From contig NZ_JAGGOI010000038.1 in assembly GCF_018614585.1 (NCBI RefSeq), positions 62,001 to 126,000 on the forward strand: a stretch of 64,000 nucleotides of DNA, in the 5' to 3' direction. A program made the position numbers and the translations under genes. The notes under the pieces are model-generated. The model saw only the letters and a list, made by a program, of their open reading frames with translations, did no database searches and was not told the origin of the DNA. Shown here piece after piece: positions 41,784-51,481 of the stretch (within the stretch, counting starts at the first letter, position 1; each line of letters opens with the position of its first letter). Source of the DNA: Streptomyces sp. ISL-1. Lineage in GTDB: Bacteria; Actinomycetota; Actinomycetes; Streptomycetales; Streptomycetaceae.

Positions 41784-44237
41784 GTGACGAGCCTGGATGT
41801 GACCACCGAAGCGGAAGACTCGGGACCCAGCGGCTATGCGGCGGCCCGGCTGCGCCTTCTCAACGAGAAGGCGCAGTCCGGGCCGCCGCGCCGTGCTGCC
41901 CTGGCGAGACTGACAGACGAGTGGCTGAACGCGCTGTTCACCACCGCCTGCCGACAGGCCGGGGTCCGCGGCGCGGCACTTGTCGCCGTCGGCGGCTACG
42001 GGCGCGGCGAACTCTCCCCGCGCAGCGACCTCGATCTGCTCCTGCTGCACGACGGGCGGGCGGACGCGGGCGACCTCGCCGCCCTCGCGGACCGGATCTG
42101 GTACCCGGTGTGGGATCTGGGGCTCGCACTCGACCACTCCGTACGCACTCCCGGCGAGGCGCGCAAGACAGCCGGCGAGGACCTCAAGGTGCAGCTCGGG
42201 CTGCTGGACGCGCGCCATGTCGCGGGCGATCTGGGTCTGGTGGCAGGGCTGCGCACCACTGTGCTGGCCGACTGGCGCAACCAGGCCCCCAAGCGGCTGC
42301 CGGAGCTGGATGAGCTCTGTCGCGAACGGGCAGAGCGACAGGGCGAGTTGCAGTTCCTCCTGGAGCCGGACCTCAAAGAGGCGCGCGGCGGGCTGCGGGA
42401 CGTCACCGCACTGCGCGCCGTCGCCGCCTCCTGGCTCGCCGACGCGCCCCGCGAAGGGCTCGCCGATGCCCGCCGGGCGCTGCTGGACGCCCGGGACGCG
42501 CTGCATCTGACCACAGGACGGGCCACCGACCGGCTCGCCCTGCAGGAGCAGGACCAGGTCGCCGCCGAGCTCGGCCTGTTGGACGCCGACGCGCTGCTGC
42601 GCCAGGTGTACGAGGCGGCACGCACCGTCTCGTACGCCACGGACGTCACCTGGCGCGAGGTGAACCGCGTACTCAGGTCACGCGCCGTACGGCCCCGGCT
42701 GCGGGCGATGCTGGGCGGCGGCCGCGGCCCGCAGCCCGAGCGCAACCCCCTCGCCGAAGGCGTCGTCGAGCAGGACGGCGAGGTGGTGCTCGCCCGCGCG
42801 GCGCGGCCCGAACGCGACCCGGTGCTCCCGCTGCGGGCGGCGGCGGCCGCCGCCCAGTCCGGGCTGCCGATCTCCCTGCACGCCGTACGGCGGCTCGCGG
42901 CCACTACCCGGCCGCTGCCTGTGCCGTGGCCCGCCGAGGCCCGCGAGGAGCTGCTCACCCTGCTCGGCGCGGGCGAGCCGACGATCGCGGTCTGGGAGGC
43001 GCTGGAGGCCGAGGGCCTGATCACCCAGCTGCTGCCCGACTGGGAGCGTGTACGGTGCCGGCCGCAGCGCAACCCCGTACACACCTGGACCGTCGACCGG
43101 CATCTCGTCGAGGCGGTGGTCAAGGCCTCCTCGCTGACCCGCCGGGTGGGCCGCCCCGATCTGCTGCTGATCGCGGCCCTGCTGCACGACATCGGCAAGG
43201 GCTGGCCCGGCGACCACTCGGTGGCGGGCGAGACCATCGCCAAGGACGTCGCCGTCCGGATCGGATTCGACCGCGCCGATGTGGCCGTCATCGCCACGCT
43301 CGTACGCCACCACCTGCTGCTCATCGAGACAGCCACCCGGCGCGACCTTGACGACCCGGCCACGGTCGCCTCCGTCGCCGAGGTAGTCGGATCGCCCGGC
43401 ACGCTCGAGCTGCTGCACGCCCTGACCGAGGCCGACGCGCTCGCCACCGGGCCCGCCGCCTGGTCCTCCTGGCGTGGTTCGCTCGTGGACGACCTGGTGA
43501 AGCGGGTCGCGGCCGTCCTCGCGGGCGCCGACCCGGCCGAGCCGGAGCCCGCCGCGCCGAGCGCCGAGCAGGAACGTCTCGCCATCGAGGCGCTGCGCAC
43601 CGGCGAACCGGTGCTCGCACTGCACGCCCAGACCGAGGCGGCGACCGGCGACGAGCCCGAACCCGTCGGCGTCGAGCTGCTGATCGCGCTGCCCGACCAG
43701 CCGGGGGTGCTGCCGGCGGCGGCCGGTGTGCTGGCCCTGCACCGGCTGACCGTCCGAGCCGCCGACCTGCGCTCCATCGACCTGCCCAGCGAACTGGGCG
43801 GGCCCGGTGGCGTACTGCTGCTGAGCTGGCGGGTGGCGGCGGCGTACGGCTCCCTGCCGCAGGCCGCCCGGCTCCGCTCCGATCTCGTACGCGCCCTGGA
43901 CGGCTCGCTCGACATCCCGGCCAGGCTCGCCGAGCGGGAGGCGGCCTATCCGCGCCGCCGAGCGGGCCAGGCGCCGCCCCCGCGCGTGACGGTCGCGCCC
44001 GCGGGCTCCCGGCTCGCCACCGTGATCGAGGTCCGCGCCCACGACGCCCCCGGTCTGCTGCACCGCATCGGCCGCGCCCTGGACGAATCGGCGCTAAGGG
44101 TGCGCAGCGCCCATGTCTCCACGCTCGGCGCCAACGCCGTCGACGCGTTCTATGTGACGGGCCCAGAAGGGGCGCCGCTGCCCGCCGAGGAGGCCGCCGA
44201 GACGGCCCGTGCGCTGGAGGCGGTACTGCGCGCCTGA
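41784..44237 (+). CDS. glnD: PII-modifying nucleotidyltransferase GlnD
   Basis: A protein of 817 residues from the GTG of VTSLDVTTEAEDSG with AGGAG six bases before. The nucleotidyltransferase motif GGYGRGELSPRSDLDLLLL is at about 70-88. An HD domain follows (LLHDIGKGWPGDHSVAGE, about 463), then two ACT domains at the C-terminus (VLPAAAGVLALHRL and HDAPGLLHRIGRALDESAL). In Streptomyces GlnD acts as an adenylyltransferase on GlnK Tyr51, and the HD domain would remove the group. Confidence 0.95.
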   Translation: MTSLDVTTEAEDSGPSGYAAARLRLLNEKAQSGPPRRAALARLTDEWLNALFTTACRQAGVRGAALVAVGGYGRGELSPRSDLDLLLLHDGRADAGDLAALADRIWYPVWDLGLALDHSVRTPGEARKTAGEDLKVQLGLLDARHVAGDLGLVAGLRTTVLADWRNQAPKRLPELDELCRERAERQGELQFLLEPDLKEARGGLRDVTALRAVAASWLADAPREGLADARRALLDARDALHLTTGRATDRLALQEQDQVAAELGLLDADALLRQVYEAARTVSYATDVTWREVNRVLRSRAVRPRLRAMLGGGRGPQPERNPLAEGVVEQDGEVVLARAARPERDPVLPLRAAAAAAQSGLPISLHAVRRLAATTRPLPVPWPAEAREELLTLLGAGEPTIAVWEALEAEGLITQLLPDWERVRCRPQRNPVHTWTVDRHLVEAVVKASSLTRRVGRPDLLLIAALLHDIGKGWPGDHSVAGETIAKDVAVRIGFDRADVAVIATLVRHHLLLIETATRRDLDDPATVASVAEVVGSPGTLELLHALTEADALATGPAAWSSWRGSLVDDLVKRVAAVLAGADPAEPEPAAPSAEQERLAIEALRTGEPVLALHAQTEAATGDEPEPVGVELLIALPDQPGVLPAAAGVLALHRLTVRAADLRSIDLPSELGGPGGVLLLSWRVAAAYGSLPQAARLRSDLVRALDGSLDIPARLAEREAAYPRRRAGQAPPPRVTVAPAGSRLATVIEVRAHDAPGLLHRIGRALDESALRVRSAHVSTLGANAVDAFYVTGPEGAPLPAEEAAETARALEAVLRA

Positions 44238-44334
44238 CGTGAGACCCCCCACGGGGCAGACCACACTGCGCCCGGCCGGATACCCTGGGGGGCACTGTCC
44301 GCCTGCTCCCGACACCTGAGGATCCGCGACCGCC

Positions 44335-45885
44335 GTGTTCGACACCCTCTCCGACCGCCTTGCCGCGACATTCAAGAACCTCCGGGGCAAGGGCCGCCTG
44401 TCCGAGGCGGACATCGACGCCACGGCGCGCGAGATCCGTATCGCGCTGCTCGAGGCGGATGTCGCGCTGCCCGTTGTCCGGGCCTTCATCAAGCAGGTCA
44501 AGGAGCGCGCGGCCGGCGCCGAGGTCTCCCAGGCGCTGAACCCGGCCCAGCAGGTCATCAAGATTGTCAACGAGGAGCTCGTCGGCATCCTCGGTGGCGA
44601 GACCCGCCGCCTCCGGTTCGCCAAGCAGCCGCCGACCGTGATCATGCTCGCGGGTCTGCAGGGCTCCGGTAAGACGACCCTGGCCGGAAAGCTGGGCCTG
44701 TGGCTCAAGGGCCAGGGCCACTCGCCACTGCTCGTCGCCGCCGACCTCCAGCGTCCCAACGCGGTCACCCAGCTCTCCGTCGTCGCCGAGCGCGCCGGCG
44801 TGGCGGTCTACGCGCCGGAGCCGGGCAACGGCGTCGGCGACCCGGTCAAGGTCGCCAAGGACTCCATCGAGTACGCCAGGGCCAAGCAGTTCGATGTGGT
44901 CGTCGTCGACACCGCGGGCCGCCTCGGCATCGACCAGGAGCTGATGCAGCAGGCCGCGGACATCCGCGACGCCGTCAGCCCCGACGAGGTCCTCTTCGTC
45001 GTCGACGCGATGATCGGTCAGGACGCGGTCAACACCGCGGAGGCATTCCGCGACGGCGTCGGCTTCGACGGCGTGGTGCTCTCCAAGCTCGACGGTGACG
45101 CCCGCGGTGGCGCGGCGCTCTCCATCGCGCACGTCACCGGCCGCCAGATCATGTTCGCCTCCAACGGCGAGAAGCTGGACGAATTCGACGCGTTCCACCC
45201 GGACCGCATGGCGTCCCGCATCCTCGGCATGGGCGACATGCTGTCGCTGATCGAGAAGGCCGAGCAGACCTTCAGCCAGGAAGAGGCCGCCCAAATGGCC
45301 TCCAAGCTGGCGAGCAGCAAGGGCAAGGACTTCACGCTCGACGACTTCCTGGCCCAGATGGAGCAGGTCAGGAAGATGGGCTCCATCTCCAAGCTGCTCG
45401 GGATGCTGCCCGGCATGGGGCAGATCAAGGACCAGATCAACAACATCGACGAGCGGGACGTGGACCGTACCGCCGCGATCATCAAGTCGATGACGCCCGG
45501 TGAGCGTCAGGAGCCGACGATCATCAACGGCTCGCGCCGAGCCCGTATCGCCAAGGGCTCCGGTGTCGACGTCAGCGCGGTGAAGGGCCTGGTGGAGCGG
45601 TTCTTCGAGGCCCGCAAGATGATGTCGAGGATGGCGCAGGGCGGCGGGATGCCGGGCATGCCCGGGATGCCCGGCATGGGTGGCGGCCCCGGCCGCCAGA
45701 AGAAGCAGCTCAAGCAGGCCAAGGGCAAGCGCAAGAGCGGCAACCCGATGAAGCGCAAGGCCGAGGAGCAGGCGGCCACGGCGCGCCGCGAGCAGGCGGC
45801 GCAGGGCAACGCGTTCGGCATGCCGGCCGGTGAGCCGGGCAAGGACTTCGAACTGCCCGACGAGTTCAAGAAGTTCATGGGGTGA
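44335..45885 (+). CDS. ffh: Signal recognition particle GTPase Ffh
   Basis: A protein of 516 residues from GTG (MFDTLSDRLAATFKNLRGKG). GTPase motifs: GLQGSGKTTLAGKLG (about residue 106), VVVDTAGRLGI and SKLDGDARGG. The methionine-rich M domain follows (MLPGMGQIKDQINN, then MMSRMAQGGGMPGMPGMPGMG), with a basic tail. It binds signal peptides and 4.5S RNA and delivers ribosomes to FtsY. The 4.5S RNA gene is not visible in this window. Confidence 0.98.
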   Translation: MFDTLSDRLAATFKNLRGKGRLSEADIDATAREIRIALLEADVALPVVRAFIKQVKERAAGAEVSQALNPAQQVIKIVNEELVGILGGETRRLRFAKQPPTVIMLAGLQGSGKTTLAGKLGLWLKGQGHSPLLVAADLQRPNAVTQLSVVAERAGVAVYAPEPGNGVGDPVKVAKDSIEYARAKQFDVVVVDTAGRLGIDQELMQQAADIRDAVSPDEVLFVVDAMIGQDAVNTAEAFRDGVGFDGVVLSKLDGDARGGAALSIAHVTGRQIMFASNGEKLDEFDAFHPDRMASRILGMGDMLSLIEKAEQTFSQEEAAQMASKLASSKGKDFTLDDFLAQMEQVRKMGSISKLLGMLPGMGQIKDQINNIDERDVDRTAAIIKSMTPGERQEPTIINGSRRARIAKGSGVDVSAVKGLVERFFEARKMMSRMAQGGGMPGMPGMPGMGGGPGRQKKQLKQAKGKRKSGNPMKRKAEEQAATARREQAAQGNAFGMPAGEPGKDFELPDEFKKFMG

Positions 45886-45918
45886 GACGCCGGCCGGCTG
45901 ACACGCTGACGCCGACCC

Positions 45919-45955
45919 CGAAGGGCCCACGGCCGGACCGGCCGTGGGCCCTTCG
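45919..45955 (+). terminator. Terminator after ffh
   Basis: The arms 45919-45936 and 45938-45955 are perfectly complementary (core GGGCCCACGGCCG); with the innermost pairs opened it forms a small loop. Confidence 0.85.
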
Positions 45956-45965
45956 CGTGCCCGGT

Positions 45966-46044
45966 CCGGCCGGATGAGTGTGCTCGCTCCGGCGGGATGA
46001 GTGTGCTTGCTCCGGCGGGTTGAGCGTGCTCGCTCCGGCCGCAT
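45966..46044. repeat. 23-bp tandem repeat downstream of ffh
   Basis: Three and a half imperfect copies of a 23-base unit (45966, 45989, 46012, 46035; core GATGAGTGTGCTCGCTCCGG). It lies between the ffh terminator and the next gene. Confidence 0.85.
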
Positions 46045-46142
46045 GACGGCATCCTCGCCCGGCCGGCGGCTCCGGCTGGCGACGCCGGGGGATCTGTGCG
46101 GTCATGGGCAAAGGCGCCGAGTCACGGCAGAGGAGAGCAGGC

Positions 46143-48041
46143 GTGGCCAACCCAGCACCCCCACGCGAGCGCACCGACCAGCCGTGGCGCTCCGAGGGCG
46201 CGCCCCCGCCCAGGAAGATGCCTGGAGGCTGGCCCGGCCTGATTCTCACCGCGCTCGTCGTCTATCTGGCCGCCAATCTTCTGCTGTCCTTCCTCGGCGG
46301 CGGGGGCGGGCCCACCATCCCGTACACGGAGTTCAGCAAGCAGGTCACAAACGGCAATGTCTCGAAGATCTACGCCAGGGGCGACACGATCCAGGGCGAG
46401 CTCAAACGGAAGGCCCCTCTTCCCGACGGCAAGGGCGACTACACCAAGTTCACGACCCATCGGCCGGCCTTCGCCGACGACAATCTCTGGTCCGAGCTGA
46501 GCAGGCAGAACGTCACCGTGACGGCCGAGCCGGTAGTCACCACGGGACGCGGCGTGCTGGCCAATCTGCTGATCTCGCTCGCGCCGACGCTGGTCCTCGT
46601 ACTGCTGTGGCTGTACATCGCCCGGCGGATGGGCGCGCCGCTGGGCGGCGGCGTGCTCGGCCGTAAGCCGAAGCCGGTGGAGGTCGAGCCGGGCAAGCGC
46701 ACCACCTTCGATGACGTGGCCGGCATCGAGGACGTCAAGGCCGAGCTCCACGACATCGTCGACTTCCTCAAGAACCCGCAGGCGTACCGGAGGATGGGCG
46801 CGAGGATGCCCGGCGGCGTACTGCTCTCGGGACCGCCCGGCACCGGGAAGACGCTGCTGGCACGGGCGGTGGCGGGCGAGGCCGGGGTGCCCTTCTTCTC
46901 CGCGTCCGCCTCGGAGTTCATCGAGATGATCGTCGGGGTGGGTGCCAGCCGGGTCCGTGAACTCTTCGCCGAGGCGCGCAGGGTCGCCCCGGCCATCATC
47001 TTCATCGACGAGATCGACACGATCGGGCAGGTGCGGGGCGGCGGCGCGGGCCTGGGCGGGCACGACGAGCGCGAGCAGACGTTCAACCAGATCCTCACCG
47101 AGATGGACGGCTTCAGCGGCTCGGAGGGCGTGGTCGTACTCGCCGCCACCAACCGCGCCGACGTCCTCGACCCCGCGCTGACCCGGCCCGGCCGCTTCGA
47201 CCGGGTCGTTCAGGTCTCCCCGCCCGACCGTGCCGGCCGGGAGGCCATCCTCAAGATCCACACCCGGCGGGTCCCACTGGCCGAGGACGTCGACCTGGCC
47301 CAGATCGCCGGCGCGACGCCGGGGATGACGGGCGCGGATCTCGCCAACCTGGTCAACGAGGCCGCGCTCCTCGCGGCCAAGCGCAAACAGTCGGCAGTCA
47401 CTCAGTCCGACCTCTTCGCCGCCCTGGAAAAGGTCCAACTCGGCGCGGAACGCCCGCTGGTCATGCCGGAGGAGGACCGCAGACGCACCGCCTACCACGA
47501 GAGCGGGCACGCGCTGCTCGGCATGCTCCAGCCCGGCGCGGACCCGGTCCGCAAGGTCAGCATCGTGCCGCGCGGCCGGGCGCTGGGCGTCACGCTCTCC
47601 ACACCCGACGCGGACAGGTACGCGTACCCCGAGGCGTATCTGCGGGGCCGCATCGTCGGCGCGCTGGGCGGTATGGCGGCGGAACACGTCGTCTTCGACG
47701 TGATCACGACGGGCTCGGAGAGCGACCTGGAACAGGTCACGCACCTGGCCAGGGGCATGGTCGGCCGCTGGGGCATGAGCGAACGGGTCGGCAGACTGAC
47801 CGCGATCCCGAACGACCCCCAGCAGGCGTACGGCCTCTCGGCCGCCCCGGCGACGCTGGACACGGTGGAGCACGAGATGCGCCGGATCGTCGACGAGTGC
47901 TACGAGAGCGCCTGCCGCCAACTGCGCGAAAACCGCGACCGATTGGACGCGCTGGCGCGGGCGCTGCTGGAGAGGGAAACACTGGACGAGTCCGAGACGT
48001 ACCGCGTGGCGGGCCTCACCAGCCCGGACAAGTCCGAGTAG
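46143..48041 (+). CDS. FtsH-family AAA zinc metalloprotease (second type)
   Basis: A protein of 632 residues from the GTG of VANPAPPRERTDQPW, placed seven bases after GGAG; an in-frame ATG at 46104 lacks such a site. Membrane helices lie at about 27-47 and 140-160. AAA motifs follow: GPPGTGKTLLARAVAGEAG, IIFIDEIDTIGQVRG and ATNRADVLDPALTRPGRFDR. The protease site is YHESGHALL with a later acidic ligand in TGSESDLEQVT. It lacks the long C-terminus of the main actinobacterial FtsH. It is a membrane-anchored, ATP-dependent protease; substrates are unknown. Its position next to ffh hints at inner-membrane quality control. Confidence 0.92.
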   Translation: MANPAPPRERTDQPWRSEGAPPPRKMPGGWPGLILTALVVYLAANLLLSFLGGGGGPTIPYTEFSKQVTNGNVSKIYARGDTIQGELKRKAPLPDGKGDYTKFTTHRPAFADDNLWSELSRQNVTVTAEPVVTTGRGVLANLLISLAPTLVLVLLWLYIARRMGAPLGGGVLGRKPKPVEVEPGKRTTFDDVAGIEDVKAELHDIVDFLKNPQAYRRMGARMPGGVLLSGPPGTGKTLLARAVAGEAGVPFFSASASEFIEMIVGVGASRVRELFAEARRVAPAIIFIDEIDTIGQVRGGGAGLGGHDEREQTFNQILTEMDGFSGSEGVVVLAATNRADVLDPALTRPGRFDRVVQVSPPDRAGREAILKIHTRRVPLAEDVDLAQIAGATPGMTGADLANLVNEAALLAAKRKQSAVTQSDLFAALEKVQLGAERPLVMPEEDRRRTAYHESGHALLGMLQPGADPVRKVSIVPRGRALGVTLSTPDADRYAYPEAYLRGRIVGALGGMAAEHVVFDVITTGSESDLEQVTHLARGMVGRWGMSERVGRLTAIPNDPQQAYGLSAAPATLDTVEHEMRRIVDECYESACRQLRENRDRLDALARALLERETLDESETYRVAGLTSPDKSE

Positions 48042-48760
48042 CGCGCCGGGCCACGTTGCGCCGCATCACCCCCCTTCGGCTGCGCCCGCGCCGAGCACTG
48101 GGGCTGCTGCCGACCCGTTTGGGGGCGCGCGAGGGCGGCGTGAAGCTGTCGCTCGCGTGTCTGGGGACGGGGCGGGCCTCGCCGACCGGCAGCGCGAAGC
48201 TGCCGCTCAGTAACGCCTGCGCAGCGCGTCAGGGCGTGCGGGCGGCGCGAGGTTGTCCGCGCTGGGCGTCAAGCGCACCTCTGGTATGGGCAGTTGCTCC
48301 GGCAGGGCGGCGGGGAGTTGCCGCCGCCTGTTTGGATGACGCCCCGCCGGGCTCGGGGCGGGCCTTCACCGACCGGTGGCGCGAAGCCGCCGCTCAGGAA
48401 CGCCCGTGCAGCGCTCTCGGAGGGGGAGGTTGCCCGCCGGGCACCAAGAGTCCGCCTCTGGCGTGGACAGTTGCCCCGGCAGGGCGGCGGGGAGCTGCCG
48501 CTCGCGTGTCCAGGGACGCCCCTGCCGGGCTGGGAGCCGACCGGCGGCGCGAAGCCGCATGCGTGCGGCTCCCGGCAGAGGCGGGCGGAGTCACGTCCCT
48601 CGCGCCGGGCATCAAGCCCGCCTCCGGAGTGAACAGTTACTGCCACACGGGCCGCGCGAAGCTGCCGCCCCGGGGTCCGGGGCCTGCCCCGGTTGTGGGA
48701 AGGGGCGGGGAGGGGAAAGGCCCCGCGCAGCGGAACCCGAACCCGCACCCCGCCCACACC
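48042..48760. repeat. Repeat-rich region without a convincing gene
   Basis: A gap of 719 bases made of imperfect repeats about 170-180 bases apart. The segment GACCGGYRGCGCGAAGC recurs near 48190, 48371 and 48539, each time followed by CGC-rich DNA, and GGCAGGGCGGCGGGGAG recurs near 48303 and 48479. Open frames across it read as low-complexity Pro/Arg/Gly/Ala sequence and occur on both strands. Such ORFs are commonly over-predicted in Streptomyces. I treat it as non-coding, perhaps a decayed repeat family. Confidence 0.7.
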
Positions 48761-49609
48761 TCAGCGCGTCCGCGCGATCAGGTACCGGAACACATTCGGC
48801 ATCCACACCGTGCCGTCCCGCCGCCGATGCGCATGCAGCGCCTCCCTGATCTCCTTCTCCACCTGCAACTGGTCCGTCGCCCGCACCGCCGCCGCGTACA
48901 GCCCCGTCGACAGCAGCCCCCGCACCGCACTCTCCATGTCCGCGTAGCCGAAGGGGCACGCCACCCGGCCCGAGCCGTCCGGCTTCAGGCCCGCCTGCGC
49001 CGCGACGTCCTCCAAGTCGTCCCGCAGCGCCGGGCGCCAGCCGCCCGTCCGTAGCCGTTCGGTCAGCCGGCCGGCCACCCGCAGCACACCCGACGTCGCG
49101 CAGCGCTCCGGCGGGCCCCAGCCCGTGAGCACCACCACGCTGCCGCGCTCTGCCAACTCGACGGCCGCCGCGACAGCCGGTCCAAGGCCCTCCGAGTCAC
49201 CCGCCGCGCAGCCGATCGGCTGAAACGCGGTGATCAGGTTGTACGGACCCCGCTCCGCGTCCGCCACGGCCGCCGCATCGCCTTCCGTCAGCTCGACGTC
49301 CCGCGCGGGCGCCCCCGCCTCCGGAGCCATCCGTTCCCGCGCCAGCGCGAGCCGTTCGCGGTCCGTGTCCACCCCCGTCACCCGCGCTCCGCGCCCCGCC
49401 GCGATCAGCAGCGCGAGGCCGGACCCGCAGTCGAGGCCGAGCAGCCGCGTCCCGGAGCCGACCTCCAGGCGCTCGTACACCGCCTCGTAGAGCGGCACCA
49501 GCATCCGTTCCTGGATCTCGGCCCAGTCCCGGGCCCGCGCACACGTCTCCGCCGGAGACGGAGACGTGGACGACGCGTGGGGTCGGTGCTGGACGAGCGT
49601 TGGTGTCAT
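48761..49609 (-). CDS. Class I SAM-dependent methyltransferase
   Basis: A protein of 282 residues from the ATG of MTPTLVQHRPHASST. Motif I LLGLDCGSGLALLIAAGRGARVTGVD (about residue 60) and post-motif acidic residue in VTGVDTDRERLALARERM bind S-adenosylmethionine; VVVLTGWGPPERC corresponds to a later core strand. No acceptor can be named. The upstream in-frame extension overlaps the proS promoter region and is not protein-like. It is divergent from proS. Confidence 0.85.
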   Translation of the reverse strand: MTPTLVQHRPHASSTSPSPAETCARARDWAEIQERMLVPLYEAVYERLEVGSGTRLLGLDCGSGLALLIAAGRGARVTGVDTDRERLALARERMAPEAGAPARDVELTEGDAAAVADAERGPYNLITAFQPIGCAAGDSEGLGPAVAAAVELAERGSVVVLTGWGPPERCATSGVLRVAGRLTERLRTGGWRPALRDDLEDVAAQAGLKPDGSGRVACPFGYADMESAVRGLLSTGLYAAAVRATDQLQVEKEIREALHAHRRRDGTVWMPNVFRYLIARTR

Positions 49610-49818
49610 CGAAAGCGCCCCAATCCGCCAAGAGGTCAGCCGAGCCCTGAAGGACAGCCCCCCGTGTGCGTACGCCTGCGCTCCCCCCGTATGCCAGAGA
49701 ACTCCGCATGCGCCCGCAAGTCCAGGGGTTGAGGGGCAATGCTTGCGTGCCCCCGGCGTGCGCCCTCGCACTCCGGCCGATTCACGCTCGGCCCCGGTGT
49801 CGCCGTACGATGCGCGCC

Positions 49819-51231
49819 ATGGCAAAGGCACCCGTTCTCACGCCCCAGTCGGAAGACTTCCCGCGCTGGTACCAGGACCTGATCAACAAGGCCGAACTGG
49901 CGGACAACGGCCCGGTGCGCGGCACCATGGTCATCCGACCGTACGGCTACGGCCTGTGGGAGCGGATGCAGCAGGAGATGGACGCCCGCATCAAGGACGC
50001 GGGTGCCCAGAACGCCTACTTCCCGCTCTTCATCCCACAGTCTTACCTGACTCGGGAAGCTGAGCATGTCGAGGGCTTCGCACCCGAACTCGCGGTCGTC
50101 ACGCACGGTGGCGGCAAGGAGCTCGAGGAGCCCATCGTCGTACGCCCCACGTCCGAGACGATCATCAACGACTACTTCTCGAAGTGGGTGCAGAGCTACC
50201 GCGATCTGCCGCTGCTGATCAACCAGTGGGCCAATGTGGTCCGTTGGGAGATGCGCCCGCGCGTCTTCCTGCGTACTACCGAATTCCTCTGGCAGGAGGG
50301 CCACACCGCCCACGCCACCTACGAGGACGCCCGCGACTACGCCGCCCACATCCACAAGAACGTCTACGCGGACTTCATGACCAATGTCCTCGGCATCGAC
50401 GTGGTGCTCGGCCGCAAGACGCCCAGGGAGCGCTTCGCCGGCGCCATCAACACCCTCACGCTCGAAGCCATGATGGGCGACGGCAAGGCGCTTCAGATGG
50501 GTACGAGCCATGAGCTCGGCACCAACTTCTCCAAGGCCTTCAACACCACCTACCTGTCGAAGGAGGGCAAGCAGGAGCTGGCCTGGCAGACCTCCTGGGG
50601 CTCCTCCACCCGGATGGTCGGCGGCCTGATCATGTCGCACGGCGACGACAACGGACTGCGCGTGCCACCGCGTCTCGCGGCCGTCCAGGTCGTCGTCATG
50701 GCCATCAAGGGCGACGAGGCCGTCGCCAAGGTCCGCGAGATCGGCGACCGGCTGAAGGCCGCGGGCCTGCGCGTGCAGGTCGACGACCGCACCGACACCC
50801 CCTTCGGCCGCCGCGCGGTCGACTGGGAACTCAAGGGCGTTCCGGTACGCATCGAGGTCGGCCCGCGCGACCTGGAGGCGGGCACCGCGATGCTGGCCCG
50901 TCGCATCCCCGGCGGCAAGGAGCCGGTGCGGATCGAGGCGCTGGCCGAGCTGCTGCCGAAGGTCCTCGAGGAGGGCCAGGCGCAGCTGCTGAAGGAGTCG
51001 CGCGACCGCCGCGAGTCCCGTACGACCGACGTGGCGACGATCGAGGAGGCCGCCGAGGCCGCCGTCGCCGGCGGCTGGGCCCGTATCCCGTGGTCGACCC
51101 TGGGCCAGGACGGCGAGGACCAGCTCGCCGAGCAGGCTGTGACCGTACGGTGTCTGATCACCGAGGACGGGTCGGTTCCGGAGGCCGACGACGCGCCGGG
51201 TACTGTCGCGATCGTGGCCCGCGCCTACTAG
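49819..51231 (+). CDS. proS: Prolyl-tRNA synthetase, short type
   Basis: A protein of 470 residues (MAKAPVLTPQSEDFPRWYQDLI). It is the archaeal/eukaryote-like ProRS without the bacterial editing insertion: motif 1 region GYGLWERMQQEMD, motif 2 RWEMRPRVFLRTTEFLWQEG, motif 3 near GTSHELGTNFSKAF with GSSTRMVGGLIM, and a C-terminus ending in VARAY. The terminal Tyr is typical of that branch. It charges tRNA-Pro. Upstream ATG 49810 (MRA) is an alternative start. Confidence 0.95.
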   Translation: MAKAPVLTPQSEDFPRWYQDLINKAELADNGPVRGTMVIRPYGYGLWERMQQEMDARIKDAGAQNAYFPLFIPQSYLTREAEHVEGFAPELAVVTHGGGKELEEPIVVRPTSETIINDYFSKWVQSYRDLPLLINQWANVVRWEMRPRVFLRTTEFLWQEGHTAHATYEDARDYAAHIHKNVYADFMTNVLGIDVVLGRKTPRERFAGAINTLTLEAMMGDGKALQMGTSHELGTNFSKAFNTTYLSKEGKQELAWQTSWGSSTRMVGGLIMSHGDDNGLRVPPRLAAVQVVVMAIKGDEAVAKVREIGDRLKAAGLRVQVDDRTDTPFGRRAVDWELKGVPVRIEVGPRDLEAGTAMLARRIPGGKEPVRIEALAELLPKVLEEGQAQLLKESRDRRESRTTDVATIEEAAEAAVAGGWARIPWSTLGQDGEDQLAEQAVTVRCLITEDGSVPEADDAPGTVAIVARAY

Positions 51232-51447
51232 GCGGCTACTGGGCGGCCCAGCCGAGGAGCGTACGGCCCGGAATCGGACATCCGCCCCAGCGTGCGGCCC
51301 TTGTCTACGCGCTGGGGCGTACGCGCCGCTACGTACCACCTTGGTGTGAGCTGTGAAGCTTCTCCGCAGATCAACGCACCCGCCCTCGTCCGGACGCATC
51401 AAGGGCAACTGACGGGTACGTGCAAATTATTTGGGATGCCCCGGAAT

Positions 51448-51473
51448 GGAACCCGCGAGCGCCCCGGCTCGTT
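51448..51473 (+). promoter_or_regulatory. Candidate SigR-type promoter
   Basis: GGAAC (51448-51452), an 18-base spacer, GTT (51471-51473) fits the SigR pattern GGAAT-N18-GTT with one change. The start codon of the next gene is 9 bases downstream, so its transcript would be almost leaderless. Assignment by pattern only. Confidence 0.4.
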
Positions 51474-51481
51474 ATCACGAC

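Noticed and set aside
43321..46044. 907-residue minus-strand frame opposite glnD and ffh
   Set aside because: It spans parts of two real genes and the terminator between them; no recognisable domain.
47897..49054. 385-residue plus-strand frame through the repeat-rich gap
   Set aside because: Low-complexity Pro/Arg/Gly/Ala translation that overlaps the end of the FtsH-type gene and runs into the methyltransferase gene; no family match visible.
49610..49818. T-box or other tRNA-sensing leader before proS
   Set aside because: No T-box sequence or antiterminator-like pair was visible, only an ordinary divergent promoter region.
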